From assembly GCA_018375675.1 (NCBI GenBank), contig JAHACW010000001.1, forward strand, positions 1-64,000: a stretch of 64,000 nucleotides of DNA, given 5' to 3'. The notes below the pieces were generated by a model. The model was not told where the DNA came from and searched no databases. It was given only the letters and a program-made list of their open reading frames with translations. This stretch comes from Actinomyces sp. GTDB lineage: Bacteria > Actinomycetota > Actinomycetes > Actinomycetales > Actinomycetaceae. A program made the translations under genes and the position numbers. How positions within the stretch are numbered: position 1 is the stretch's first letter; every line of letters begins with the position of its first letter. Positions 52,182 to 60,457 of this stretch are shown here, piece by piece.

Positions 52182-52786
52182 TGGTGTCTCCTTTTGTCGA
52201 TGCACCAATTTCCCCACTCGACCCTATGAAGAACCTATGAAGCTCTCATATTTCTCATATGACTTTTGGGAGTGTTGCTGTGAAGCTGTGAATGCTGGTG
52301 TTTGAGTGGGTATTTTTCGTTGTGCTTCTGCGGTTCCAATTGCTGTGCAGCCCCACGGGTGTTCCGGGCGCCGCGTGTTGTGTCAGGCCGGGCTGCTCGA
52401 TACGCCCGCCATCCACTGCGCATGATCTGCCTAGTTCGGTCTGGTCGCTCTGTGTGCCGGTGGGCGGCGGCCCGCCCGCGAGATCGCCACACGCGAGCCT
52501 GACGGCTCGGAGTGGTCGATCTCGAGGCCCGCCCTGGCCCTGCCGCCACCCACCGGCACCGCGACCAGGTCCTCCGGTCCCTCCGACGCCCTCCACACCA
52601 GTGGGGCCTGGTGTGCTGGCGTGTGGCTTGGCGCGTCGGCTTGAAGCCCGGCCAGGCCCCTCCGCCACCCACGGGCACCGCGACCAGGCCCCGACGCTGC
52701 CCACGGGTGTCGCAGCCAGGCCCTACTGGGACCCCGTCCCTCACCCCCAGACCCTCACTTCCCTCATTCCTGAACCCACACGCAAT

Positions 52787-52894
52787 TTCGCATGCAATTC
52801 CCCCGACACTACTTCAAACCTTCAATTTAGATCGTTGGAATTGCAACGTTTTCAGACTTTGTTGGAACTTCTCTCAATCGAATTGCATGCGACT
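52787..52894 (+). repeat. GCATGCAATTC-ended element, copy 2
   Basis: ttcgcatgcaattc and gaattgcatgcgac bound ~108 AT-richer bases that align with the reverse complement of 46451-46563. Two copies in one window suggest a dispersed family. Confidence 0.65.
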
Positions 52895-52966
52895 TTTCGG
52901 GGGCAGACTCCGAACACCACCACGGGCACCGCAGCCTGGCCCTCACCCGCGACTAGGCCACACAAG

Positions 52967-53127
52967 CGCGAAAAAAACTCGCCCTGCTCGCCTCCATCAG
53001 CGTCCACACGCGAAAAAGTTCGCCCAGCACCGCCACAACTGCCCAAAATCAGCCTATTTTCACTCGCAGGGCGAACTTTTTCGCGGTTTGGCCCGAAATC
53101 GACTCCTGCTGGGCGAGTTTTTTCGCG
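52967..53127. repeat. Nested inverted repeat of four GCGAAAAA-TCGCCC units
   Basis: Units at 52967-52988 and 53009-53028 are inverted relative to 53066-53085 and 53108-53127. The outer pair shares an ACTCGCCC variant and the inner pair a GTTCGCCC variant, so the array is a nested palindrome with matched pairs. Confidence 0.75.
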
Positions 53128-53215
53128 CTGATGGGTGCCACAGCCGCCTCACAACACCCGCCAACCACCTCGCCTGAAACCGATGACACCAATGCGGGTG
53201 GATCACTGCCACGAA

Positions 53216-53338
53216 ATGAAACCACTGACACCTTTGCTCGCACAAAAGAACCAATTTCAGGCCGTTTTCCGCCCGCAAAGGTGTCACGGGTTTCATGCAC
53301 CCCTCACCGAGCACCCGCAAAGGCGTCGCTGGTTTCAT
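53216..53338. repeat. GCAAAGG-GTC-GGTTTCAT repeat units
   Basis: One unit in reverse (53216-53237) and two forward (53275-53296, 53317-53338) occur here. A fourth lies at 54550-54571, and the ~48 bases ending in each of 53296 and 54571 are homologous. The units precede both copies of the WXG/immunity locus. Confidence 0.7.
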
Positions 53339-53427
53339 CAGACGTCGAATCAAGGCTTCTGATTCACAGCAAGGCGCTCAGACGCTCATGCTTGCTGCCT
53401 CCATCACACTCCTGGTAGCGTCGGATC

Positions 53428-53490
53428 ATGAACAACGAGCCTTTCTGCACCCTTCGGAGGCAGACCACCGGTGCACAGGTGGGGTGGTGA
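53428..53490 (+). pseudogene. 20-codon relic ORF fusing the first-gene start to the effector end
   Basis: MNNEPFCTLRRQTTGAQVGW ends in GW-TGA exactly like the effector of the intact operon, and its TGA overlaps the immunity start as GTGA. The bases before its ATG (atcacactcctggtagcgtc) resemble those before the SAV_915 gene (54854-54875). It is what remains after deletion of the SAV_915, ESX-type and effector genes. Confidence 0.6.
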
Positions 53491-54377
53491 CCGTGGCTCG
53501 ATCGCGACGTCGGGGGATCGGCGGATTCCTCTCCAGCATCTTTTCCAATCGCACCGAGTCGCTCGTGGGTGAAGACAGATGGCGGCGCAACGAGTGGAAA
53601 CGTGCACTAGTTTCGATCGTCATCGTCTCTCTCGGGATAGCGATCGTTGAAGGAATCTATCGACTGACACACTATGGCGATTTCCGTTTCGCTGTCTATC
53701 TGGCTTCAATTCCGCTAGTAGCTGGAGTGCCTCAGGTGACATGTAACTCGATAGTTCCCTATCTGCGTCCCCATGTTCGATTCGTCAATGGCCGCGTTGT
53801 GATACAAGGTGAGCGTCTCACCAACATCGGATACCTCACTAGCTACCTGATCCTCTGCATGATCGTCGTAGGAGCACTCGTGCTCGGTTTCCTATCACAT
53901 AACTTCAAGACAACTATCGGTATTGCGGTGGTTGCAGCATTTTTTGCCTATTATCTCTTTTCCGAGAATCCATTCGAAGACCTGAAAAACACCGTCAAGG
54001 ATCGTTCAATGACGGCGTTATCCACAGATAGCATTGACTTTCACGCGGCTCCTCATCTGTCGATCCATAAGCATCTGGAGTCCGCCTCCGATGGATGCGG
54101 TAACGACTCCTCCGTCCGGTGGGACCAGAACGTCAAGATCTACGATCTAAGCACGACGAGCTACCACGTTACTCTCTTCGCTGACCCCGACACGTATGAC
54201 GGTCCATGGAGCTTGTGCTGCCGGACGATCGGCATCCCCTTCACCGGCCTCGACGCCCTCATCCGGCACTTCAACGAGCGCCCCGAGGACCGTCCACTCC
54301 TGGCCACACCGCAGGGCGTCGACCTCGTCAACGACATCCTCGCCGAAGCCCGCGCAGGACTCTTTACCTCGAAGTGA
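53487..54377 (+). CDS. Orphan immunity-like membrane protein
   Basis: This ~296-aa paralogue of the protein at 56646-57500 has four predicted TM segments (ALVSIVIVSLGIAIVEGIY, VYLASIPLVAGVP, GYLTSYLILCMIVVGALVLGF, IGIAVVAAFFAYYLF) and a cytosolic C-terminal domain. The last ~60 residues (GIPFTGLDALIRHFNERPED...) are almost identical to the paralogue in DNA as well (54187-54360 vs 57298-57471), while the N-terminal halves are strongly diverged. The GTG start overlaps the relic ORF stop. Its GC content is lower than the surroundings. I recognise no named family. Confidence 0.72.
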   Translation: MTVARSRRRGIGGFLSSIFSNRTESLVGEDRWRRNEWKRALVSIVIVSLGIAIVEGIYRLTHYGDFRFAVYLASIPLVAGVPQVTCNSIVPYLRPHVRFVNGRVVIQGERLTNIGYLTSYLILCMIVVGALVLGFLSHNFKTTIGIAVVAAFFAYYLFSENPFEDLKNTVKDRSMTALSTDSIDFHAAPHLSIHKHLESASDGCGNDSSVRWDQNVKIYDLSTTSYHVTLFADPDTYDGPWSLCCRTIGIPFTGLDALIRHFNERPEDRPLLATPQGVDLVNDILAEARAGLFTSK

Positions 54378-54385
54378 AGGCACGC

Positions 54386-54475
54386 ATGAGCACCAGGAAA
54401 CAGGCTTTGGTACCTTCCGATTTATCCGGTACGCTCAGCCGAATGTCGCTCAACAATCGGGACTACTCAGAATAA
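54386..54475 (+). pseudogene. Truncated copy of the 49-aa membrane peptide
   Basis: MSTRKQALV matches the first residues of MSTKKRILV at 57497, and cacgcatgagcacca is conserved before and around the start. The sequence then diverges to a short unrelated end. It is the counterpart of the small gene in the intact operon. Confidence 0.55.
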
Positions 54476-54599
54476 CCCTCTCGAAACAGACGGTCCGAAA
54501 TACCCAGACCCCTCCACACGAAACCGCCAATTTAAACCATTTTCCTCCCGCAAAGGCGTCGCTGGTTTCATTAAACCTCTCGCAGCTGCCCCAAGGAGC

Positions 54600-54740
54600 A
54601 CGATTAGTTACTCGAGCTCCAACATGTCGATCGCGCGCGGCGAGATGGACGTCGTGTCCACGACCGTGCGCGACGTGACGGGCCGCGACCCGCTCACCTT
54701 CGAGGAGGTCGCCCGCGCGACGCTCGCGTCTGGCCGCTGA
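54600..54740 (+). pseudogene. C-terminal fragment of an NmrA/SDR-type NAD(P)-binding protein
   Basis: An open frame without a start reads ISYSSSNMSIARGEMDVVST, then TTVRDVTGRDPLTFEEVARA to TGA at 54738-54740. TGRDPLTFEEVARA is the usual end of NmrA-like atypical short-chain dehydrogenases. GC content is high again here, unlike the flanking operons, so it is a remnant of resident sequence between two insertions. Confidence 0.6.
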
Positions 54741-54879
54741 CTGTCGCGGTTACGGCGCGGTTGGGACAGACTCGTTTCTCTTATCAGGGACGAAGCCGGG
54801 GTCGCTTCATGCGCTCATGCTTGCTTGCACCCTTCGCCTATACTTGCGTCCCCGATCACACGCCTGCTAGCGTCAAGTC

Positions 54880-55176
54880 ATGGAACACATGTCTATCAAC
54901 ACGCATCCGGAGATCGTGCCTCCGGTCCTGTATGTGCCAGTCGATGAGCGAGCCGATGGGGAGCTCGGTTTTTCGCTCGCCCACATGTTCGATCAAACGA
55001 CCGTACTTTTGGCATACACGTCTCTCGACCGACTCCTTGATGGGTTGGGCGAAACACAACGATGGGGTGTCCTAGAGACAAAACGACTTCCAGAGGTTCA
55101 GGAACAAACCAATTTCGACAAAATTGAAATTGACCGCTACATCGAACCCGATGCTCGCGAACGGAAAGCTCAATGA
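54880..55176 (+). CDS. SAV_915-family protein, first gene of the WXG operon
   Basis: This 98-aa cytoplasmic protein has the SAV_915/SseB-like pattern: EIVPPVLYVPVDERADGELG, FDQTTVLLAYTSLDRLLDGLG, and a C-terminal FDKIEIDRYIEPD. The family occurs beside ESX-type genes in Streptomyces and relatives; its role is unknown (chaperone or regulator are possibilities). Its stop overlaps the next ATG (ATGA, 55173-55176). It has low-GC codon use relative to the chromosome. Confidence 0.7.
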   Translation: MEHMSINTHPEIVPPVLYVPVDERADGELGFSLAHMFDQTTVLLAYTSLDRLLDGLGETQRWGVLETKRLPEVQEQTNFDKIEIDRYIEPDARERKAQ

Positions 55177-55465
55177 CCGCCGACCTGGTTATCACCGAAG
55201 ATATGCTCACTCAGATGGCAAAAACGTTCGAACGTCTGGAAGAGTCAATAAAAATCTGCCTGCACAATTGCCGCTTGAGGTTGACGCTGGCATTGCAACA
55301 GCGATAATCATGGACATGTTTGGAGTCCTTGACTATGCCGGAACAGCATTTGCACAGAACTGCAATGTATGCTCTACCAACCTACGAACATTAGTCAACC
55401 AACATAAAGAAAATGAGGAAGAAGTTACACGGCATCTGGAAGCACTTGGAAAGCAGATGAAATAA
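55173..55465 (+). CDS. Small ESX/EspC-type secreted protein, interrupted by a one-base frameshift
   Basis: From the overlapping ATG the frame reads MTADLVITEDMLTQMAKTFE RLEESIK and then breaks. Adding one A to the run of five A near 55243-55247 joins it to NLPAQLPLEVDAGIATAII ... TRHLEALGKQMK in the next frame, giving a ~98-aa helical-hairpin protein like EspC/WXG100-family partners (without a WXG motif). The frame could be lost, phase-variable at the A-tract, or read by -1 slippage (the AAA codon can re-pair one base back). The stop and the next start share one base (TAATG). Confidence 0.6.
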
Positions 55466-56649
55466 TGGCACCTATGACCAGTGTTTCCTTTGATGCACAT
55501 AATTCCTCCTCACTCATCGACACACGCATTTATGGAAATCCTGACGACATTCGTGATGCTGCCGCAACGGTGCGAAAAATCTACGAGGCACTCAACGATG
55601 CGTTCATCGAGATGAGCAACTCACTCGTCCCACTCCCCGAATACTGGGGAGGCGAGAGTGCTAACGCGTATGAGGAACTTCTTAATGCCTTTCGTTCATG
55701 CACTGGAGAAAACTCTAGCTATACATACAACGTCTGGGAAGCGATGCGCGCATACGCACAACAGCTTGATTATCACTACCGCGATATGGAGACCATTCGA
55801 CATAATGCGATAGCCTGTGGCCTTACGATCATTAATGGATACGACATCGTCTCACCTCCTCCGCCCGGCGAGGAACCAATAATGCCGCCATACGACGCTC
55901 CCGAGAGCGAGCACAGCATTTATCGAGCTGATCATTACGAGTACGAGCAAAGCAAGCTTCGCATCGAGGATTTCGAAGGATTAAAACTCCGTGTGCAGGA
56001 AGTTAGAGACGATCTCGAAGAATGGGTGAGGAAACATTTATCAAATGTTCAATCGGATCCGCCCCCTTCTTTCATCAAGTTCGTCGACGACCAGCGGAAC
56101 GAACTCGTGGAAAGACCCTGGCAGTTACTCCCTGATTTAGTCGATCAATCATTTGCCATTCGTGCAGCATATCGACAAGACAAGCTCACGGCTGCGGTGA
56201 ACGATTTCAGCGAGGCAATGCATACTCCCGGGGCAGCTCAAGTCCGCCCTCAGATCGACTCAGCACTCCAAGACGCAATTAGAGCGCAACAAGAGGCTCG
56301 ATCTGCAGCCTCACTTTCTTCTAAGGTCAGCACTGGAGCGACGGCTGCTGGTAGCCTGCTTCTCGCATACGATGTTGCAACTGCTGATAATCCATCCGAG
56401 AAGGCCGTTTCAGGTATCGCTGGGATGATTGGAGGCGCGGAAGTTGCGTCCTGGGTGTCTGCTGCCGTCGTCCGGCGCGGTGGGAGCGCTATTTTCGGGG
56501 CAGCGCTCGGTGGACCGGTCGGAGTGGTAGCAGGTATTGCGATCACGGAGGGCGTCGCATGGGCCTACAGACAGCTTCCCCTTGAATACCGAGAACGCGT
56601 TGACGCTACTCTTTGGCACTGGCCCTACTACATCGGCCTGGGGTGGTGA
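55465..56649 (+). CDS. WXG-domain effector with glycine-rich hydrophobic C-terminus (putative toxin)
   Basis: This 394-aa protein has an N-terminal ~110-residue ESX/WXG100-like helical hairpin: W61-G62-G63 in YWGGESANAYEELL, and Y103-x3-D107 (YHYRD) at its end, the place of the YxxxD/E type VII export signal. A charged, partly coiled middle (~115-290) follows. Residues ~300-375 are Gly/Ala-rich with zipper spacing (SGIAGMIGGAEVASWVSAAV, GAALGGPVGVVAGIA), as in membrane-inserting toxins. The last 25 residues, LPLEYRERVDATLWHWPYYI plus GLGW, recur in the 49-aa peptide at the operon end. Its stop overlaps the immunity start (GTGA). No known toxin family is recognised. Confidence 0.65.
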   Translation: MAPMTSVSFDAHNSSSLIDTRIYGNPDDIRDAAATVRKIYEALNDAFIEMSNSLVPLPEYWGGESANAYEELLNAFRSCTGENSSYTYNVWEAMRAYAQQLDYHYRDMETIRHNAIACGLTIINGYDIVSPPPPGEEPIMPPYDAPESEHSIYRADHYEYEQSKLRIEDFEGLKLRVQEVRDDLEEWVRKHLSNVQSDPPPSFIKFVDDQRNELVERPWQLLPDLVDQSFAIRAAYRQDKLTAAVNDFSEAMHTPGAAQVRPQIDSALQDAIRAQQEARSAASLSSKVSTGATAAGSLLLAYDVATADNPSEKAVSGIAGMIGGAEVASWVSAAVVRRGGSAIFGAALGGPVGVVAGIAITEGVAWAYRQLPLEYRERVDATLWHWPYYIGLGW

Positions 56650-57500
56650 GCGTGGCTCGGCCTTCCTCATTTTTGGCAAGAAGACCCCACGACAGTTCTC
56701 CTCGGGGCGTGGACCTGGCTGCGCGAGACTTGTGGAAGCTCACCGCGATCACCATTGTCGTCAACGCCGTCTTGGCGGTGGGCGCCTACTGGGTTTTCTC
56801 GTTCATTCGCATCGGCCCACTACAGCTGCTCTTCATCTGGTTCCCCCTATACCTGGCCGCCGCACTCCCCCACCTCATCGAAATGACTGTGCGCCCGTTC
56901 TGGTCATCGCACCCCCATTACGAGGACGGCTCCATCGTCATTTGGGGCAACCACCAGTCCATTGCGCTCGTCACGACTGGATTCCTGCTCTACGCCTTCG
57001 CGGGAGGGACGATGGCGGCGGGTTTCACGACCGGACAGCCCTTCCACGCCGCGATATATGTGTTCGCCGCTGCGTCCATGGCCTATCTCGAGTGCAGCCG
57101 TAATCCCGGCAAGGACCTCGTCATCGCCCTGACTGACAAGCAAAAGACAACTCTGACCCCCGAGGGAATCTCCTTCCACTTCCCGGAGCTGCTGTCCGTC
57201 GAGGAAGACTCACACGACCGGGATGTCACCATCCTGTGGAAGGATAACGTCACCATCCACAGCGTCAACAGTCCAACGATTATTCTTAACGCAAACCCCG
57301 ACACATACGGCGGGCCGTGGAGCATCTCCTCCGAGCGCATCGGCATCCCCTTCACCGGCCTCGACGCCCTCATGCGACACTTCAACGAGCACCCCGAGGA
57401 CCGTCCACTCCTGGCCACACCGGAGGGCGTCGGCCTCGTGAACGACATCCTCGCCGAGACCCACATGGAACTCATAATCCAACAAAGGAGCCACGCATGA
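56646..57500 (+). CDS. Immunity-like four-TM membrane protein
   Basis: This 284-aa protein is translated from a GTG overlapping the effector stop. It has four TM segments (LTAITIVVNAVLAVGAYWVF, LQLLFIWFPLYLAAALPHLI, IALVTTGFLLYAFAGG, AAIYVFAAASMAY) and a cytosolic C-terminal ~125-aa domain (LTPEGISFHFPELL...FTGLDALMRHFNEHPEDRPL). The position right after a putative membrane-active effector, strict coupling, and an orphan paralogue upstream are what is expected of an immunity gene. No homologous family is known to me. Its stop overlaps the next ATG (ATGA). Confidence 0.68.
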   Translation: MSVARPSSFLARRPHDSSPRGVDLAARDLWKLTAITIVVNAVLAVGAYWVFSFIRIGPLQLLFIWFPLYLAAALPHLIEMTVRPFWSSHPHYEDGSIVIWGNHQSIALVTTGFLLYAFAGGTMAAGFTTGQPFHAAIYVFAAASMAYLECSRNPGKDLVIALTDKQKTTLTPEGISFHFPELLSVEEDSHDRDVTILWKDNVTIHSVNSPTIILNANPDTYGGPWSISSERIGIPFTGLDALMRHFNEHPEDRPLLATPEGVGLVNDILAETHMELIIQQRSHA

Positions 57501-57646
57501 GCACCAAGAAACGCATCCTCGTCACCCTGATTGTCGCGGTCCTGGCCGCGATCGTCATCTTCCCGATGCTGCCCCTCGAATACCGCGACCGCGTCGTCGC
57601 AGTCCTCACCCACCCGCTGTACTACCTGGGCTTGGGCAACTGGTGA
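57497..57646 (+). CDS. 49-aa single-TM peptide sharing the effector's C-terminal tail
   Basis: MSTKKRILVTLIVAVLAAIV is a positively charged start plus one TM segment. The remaining LPLEYRDRVVAVLTHPLYYL plus GLGNW aligns with the effector C-terminus LPLEYRERVDATLWHWPYYI-GLGW. It is preceded by a strong AAAGGAG and overlaps the immunity stop. It could act as decoy, adaptor or assembly factor for the tail; that is inference. A truncated copy lies at 54386. Confidence 0.65.
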   Translation: MSTKKRILVTLIVAVLAAIVIFPMLPLEYRDRVVAVLTHPLYYLGLGNW

Positions 57647-57665
57647 GCGCTCCGATAGAACGCGC

Positions 57666-58988
57666 TTAACCCAGGAAGGCAGCGGGATCGTCCACGAGTG
57701 CATCCAGCACTCGGAACGCCGCACCCCGAACCGTCAGCGACGCAGAATCCGGCAGCACTTCAACGATCGGCGAGGACCACGGGGCCTGCAGCGTGCGCGT
57801 CTCGATTTCCTCGCGCGCCGGATCCAGCAGGGCGCCACTCAGCTCGGCGACGGCACCGCCCAGCACGACGTGCGGGATGTCCATCGCATTGATGACCCCC
57901 GACAACACGCGCCCGAGGGCCGCTCCAGCCTCCGCCAGCACGGCTCGGGCACGCTCCTGCTCCGCGCCCACACCAAGAGATCCGGAGGTCTTCGCCCCGG
58001 CCTCGTCGACGAGGCCCGCGCAACGCAGAATCCCGATCGCCCCGGACCCCGCTGGGGCACCCACATGCTCGGCGAGGGCACGCACACCCAGGTAGGCCTC
58101 GAGGCATCCGCGCGCCCCGCAGCGGCACAGCGGCCCATTGGGATCCGCGCACATGTGCCCGATTTCGCCGGACCAGGCACGCGCCCCGCTCATCGGTCGA
58201 TGATCGACGATGACGCCAGCGCCAACGCCCACCTCGCCCGACACGTACACGAAGGTCGACGGACCACCGGCCACCCCCGGTCGCGTGTAGGCAACCGCGT
58301 AGGCCGCCAGGTCCGCTTCGTTCGCGACGACCACCGGGTTCAGGTCGGCGAGCGGGGCAAGTAGCTGGTCATGCGGGATGTCTCGCCACCCCAAGTTCGG
58401 GGCGAGCGCCAGCCGGGTCGGCGACACCAAGCCCGGCAGCCCAACGCCCGTCCCCAGGAACAGGGCGCCATCGGGCAGGGTGCCCTCTAACAGAGTGTGG
58501 GCCTCTCGGGCCGCGAGCGCCATCGTCTCCTCCGGCGCACTGTCGGCGAAATCGCGCTCAATCCGGCGGTGCCCGAGCTCCCGTCCCGCGATATCGACGA
58601 GCGTGACATCGAGGCTCGCGACGTCCACTTCAACGCCGAGGGCGACGGCGCTGCCCTCCGCGGGGGTCAGGCGGTTGGCCGGGCGGCCACGGCCGCCGCC
58701 GTCGCCAGGTTCGAGTTCTCGCACGAGTCCGGCACTCACCAGGTCGTCCACGAGGCGCGAGATAGTCGCGCGCGTCATTCCGGTGCGCTGCGAGAGGCCT
58801 GCACGCGTGACCTCGCCCGGCGAGGCGAGGATGTTGCGCAGCACCGTCGACATGTTGGATGCGCGCACATTTTCCGACTTCACGCCGCGGTTCTGAGCGC
58901 CCATCCCCCGCTCCGAGGGGCGCGGCGAAGCGACCGGGCCGCGACTGATGCGGCCGGCGTCGTTGGCGCTGTCGGAACGGGTCGGCAT
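57666..58988 (-). CDS. ROK-family repressor (XylR/NagC type)
   Basis: This 440-aa regulator has an N-terminal winged helix-turn-helix (RAGLSQRTGMTRATISRLVDD) and a sugar-kinase-like ROK domain with the zinc-binding CxCGxxGC-type cluster CRCGARGCLEAYLG and an ALGVEVDVASLDVTLVDI nucleotide-loop region. It is divergent from xylA and so most likely the xylose repressor. GLVDEAGAKTSG is a linker encoded by a palindromic pair of motif copies (57999-58016). Confidence 0.85.
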   Translation of the reverse strand: MPTRSDSANDAGRISRGPVASPRPSERGMGAQNRGVKSENVRASNMSTVLRNILASPGEVTRAGLSQRTGMTRATISRLVDDLVSAGLVRELEPGDGGGRGRPANRLTPAEGSAVALGVEVDVASLDVTLVDIAGRELGHRRIERDFADSAPEETMALAAREAHTLLEGTLPDGALFLGTGVGLPGLVSPTRLALAPNLGWRDIPHDQLLAPLADLNPVVVANEADLAAYAVAYTRPGVAGGPSTFVYVSGEVGVGAGVIVDHRPMSGARAWSGEIGHMCADPNGPLCRCGARGCLEAYLGVRALAEHVGAPAGSGAIGILRCAGLVDEAGAKTSGSLGVGAEQERARAVLAEAGAALGRVLSGVINAMDIPHVVLGGAVAELSGALLDPAREEIETRTLQAPWSSPIVEVLPDSASLTVRGAAFRVLDALVDDPAAFLG

Positions 58989-59050
58989 GGACCCAGGCTA
59001 CCGTGTCGGGGTAGCGGTGCCCACCCGTCGCACGGACTTGTCGGAGGGCC

Positions 59051-59100
59051 TTGACGAACGCGCACACAGGTATTAAGTTTTACCCCACAACAAATAAATT
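59051..59100 (+). promoter_or_regulatory. xylA promoter with putative ROK operator
   Basis: ttgacg (59051-59056), 17 bases, then taagtt (59074-59079) fit a -35/-10 pair. The overlapping ttaagttttaccccacaaca-aataaa resembles the split palindrome bound by XylR-type ROK proteins. It lies between the divergent repressor and xylA genes, in the only AT-rich part of that gap. Confidence 0.45.
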
Positions 59101-59255
59101 GTGACGACGCAAACACAGCGCGCAACGACCGCGCGACCAAATTCGCGGGATCGGCACACGCACCAAGATCCGCCACCGCACAACGATACGCAGCGCCACC
59201 GACGACGCAGCACCATCGCCTCCAACTGAACACCGACGTTCGAAAGGACACCACC

Positions 59256-60431
59256 ATGACAACCACCCCCGACAACAAGTTCTCCTTCGGCCTGTGGACG
59301 GTCGGCTGGAATGCGGTCGACCCCTTCGGCACGGGGACCCGCCCGGTGCTGGACCCGTGGGAGTACACGGAAAAGCTCGCAGAGGTCGGGGCGTGGGGCA
59401 TTACCTTCCACGACAATGACGTGTTCGACTTCGACGCGTCGGATCAGGAGCGTCACGACCGCGTCATGAAGGTGAAGGAGGCGGCCGATGCGGCTGGCCT
59501 CGTCATCGAGATGGTCACGACGAATACCTTCACTCACCCGGTCTTCAAGGATGGCGGCCTGACGAACAACGACCGTTCGATCCGCCGTTTCGGCCTGCGC
59601 AAGATCCTGCGCAACGTGGATCTGGCTGCGGAGATGGGGGCGACGACGTTCGTCATGTGGGGCGGACGCGAGGGCGCGGAGTACGACTCGTCGAAGGACC
59701 TGAACGCGGCGTTCGACCGCTACAAGGAGGGCCTGGACACGGTGGCTGCCTACATTAAGTCGCGCGGCTACGACCTCAAGATTGGCCTGGAGCCGAAGCC
59801 GAATGAGCCTCGCGGCGACATCTTCCTGCCGACGGTCGGCCACGCGCTGGCCCTCATCGCGCAGCTGGAGCACGGCGACATCGTGGGCCTGAACCCGGAG
59901 ACGGGCCACGAGCAGATGGCGGGCCTGAACTACACGCATGCACTCGCGCAGGCACTGAACGCGGGCAAACTCTTCCACATCGACCTCAACGGCCAGTCGG
60001 GCATCAAGTACGACCAGGACAAGGCGTTCGGCCACGGCGACCTGGCCAGCGCGTTCTTCACGGTCGATCTGCTGGAGAACGGCTTCCCGGGCGGTGGCCC
60101 GCGCTACGAGGGTCCGCGCCACTTCGACTACAAGCCGAGCCGCACGGAGGGCATGGAGGGCGTGTGGGAGTCCGCGCGCGCGAACATCGAGATGTACCTG
60201 ACTCTCGCCCAGAAGGCCCGCGCGTTCCGCGAGGATCCGGTCACCCAGGAGCTGCTCGAGGCTGCGTCGGTTCCCGAGCTGGGCGAATCCACGCTGGCCG
60301 CGGGCGAGCCCCTTGAGGACTTCCTGGCGGATCGCAGCTCCTACGAGGACTTCGACGCGCAGGCCGCGGGCGAGCGCGAGTACCACTTCGTGGAGCTGTA
60401 CCAGCAGGCGATGCGTCACCTGATCGGCTGA
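59256..60431 (+). CDS. xylA: Xylose isomerase
   Basis: This 391-aa enzyme converts D-xylose to D-xylulose. Catalytic residues are visible as H52 and D55 (FHDNDVF), the metal-ligand stretch [28 protein letters not shown] and [15 protein letters not shown]. Length matches the Streptomyces/Actinoplanes class I enzymes. AAAGGA precedes the ATG. It heads a plus-strand unit with xylB 26 bases downstream. Confidence 0.95.
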   Translation: MTTTPDNKFSFGLWTVGWNAVDPFGTGTRPVLDPWEYTEKLAEVGAWGITFHDNDVFDFDASDQERHDRVMKVKEAADAAGLVIEMVTTNTFTHPVFKDGGLTNNDRSIRRFGLRKILRNVDLAAEMGATTFVMWGGREGAEYDSSKDLNAAFDRYKEGLDTVAAYIKSRGYDLKIGLEPKPNEPRGDIFLPTVGHALALIAQLEHGDIVGLNPETGHEQMAGLNYTHALAQALNAGKLFHIDLNGQSGIKYDQDKAFGHGDLASAFFTVDLLENGFPGGGPRYEGPRHFDYKPSRTEGMEGVWESARANIEMYLTLAQKARAFREDPVTQELLEAASVPELGESTLAAGEPLEDFLADRSSYEDFDAQAAGEREYHFVELYQQAMRHLIG

Positions 60432-60457
60432 TCGTCTCTTCGACGAGGGGTTGTGTG

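Larger units (their letters stand above)
52182..53427. repeat. 1.25-kb gene-free region with several repeat families
   Basis: After an AT-rich promoter side (52182-52340), the stretch contains a GC-rich ~45-base repeat (52530-52575 and 52647-52692), a second GCATGCAATTC-ended element (52787-52894), four nested GCGAAAAA-TCGCCC units (52967-53127), and three GCAAAGG-GTC-GGTTTCAT units (53216-53338). No ORF here is credible. Confidence 0.75.
54378..54879. other. ~500-bp relic region between the two operon copies
   Basis: It holds the truncated small-peptide gene (54386-54475), a GCAAAGG repeat unit (54550-54571), a fragment of an NmrA-like gene (54600-54740) and the promoter of the intact operon (54741-54879). 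Confidence 0.6.

Noticed and set aside
53295-53486. Upstream extension of the orphan immunity gene to an ATG at 53295.
   Set aside because: It would translate through GCAAAGG repeat units and the promoter; the paralogue supports the GTG at 53487.
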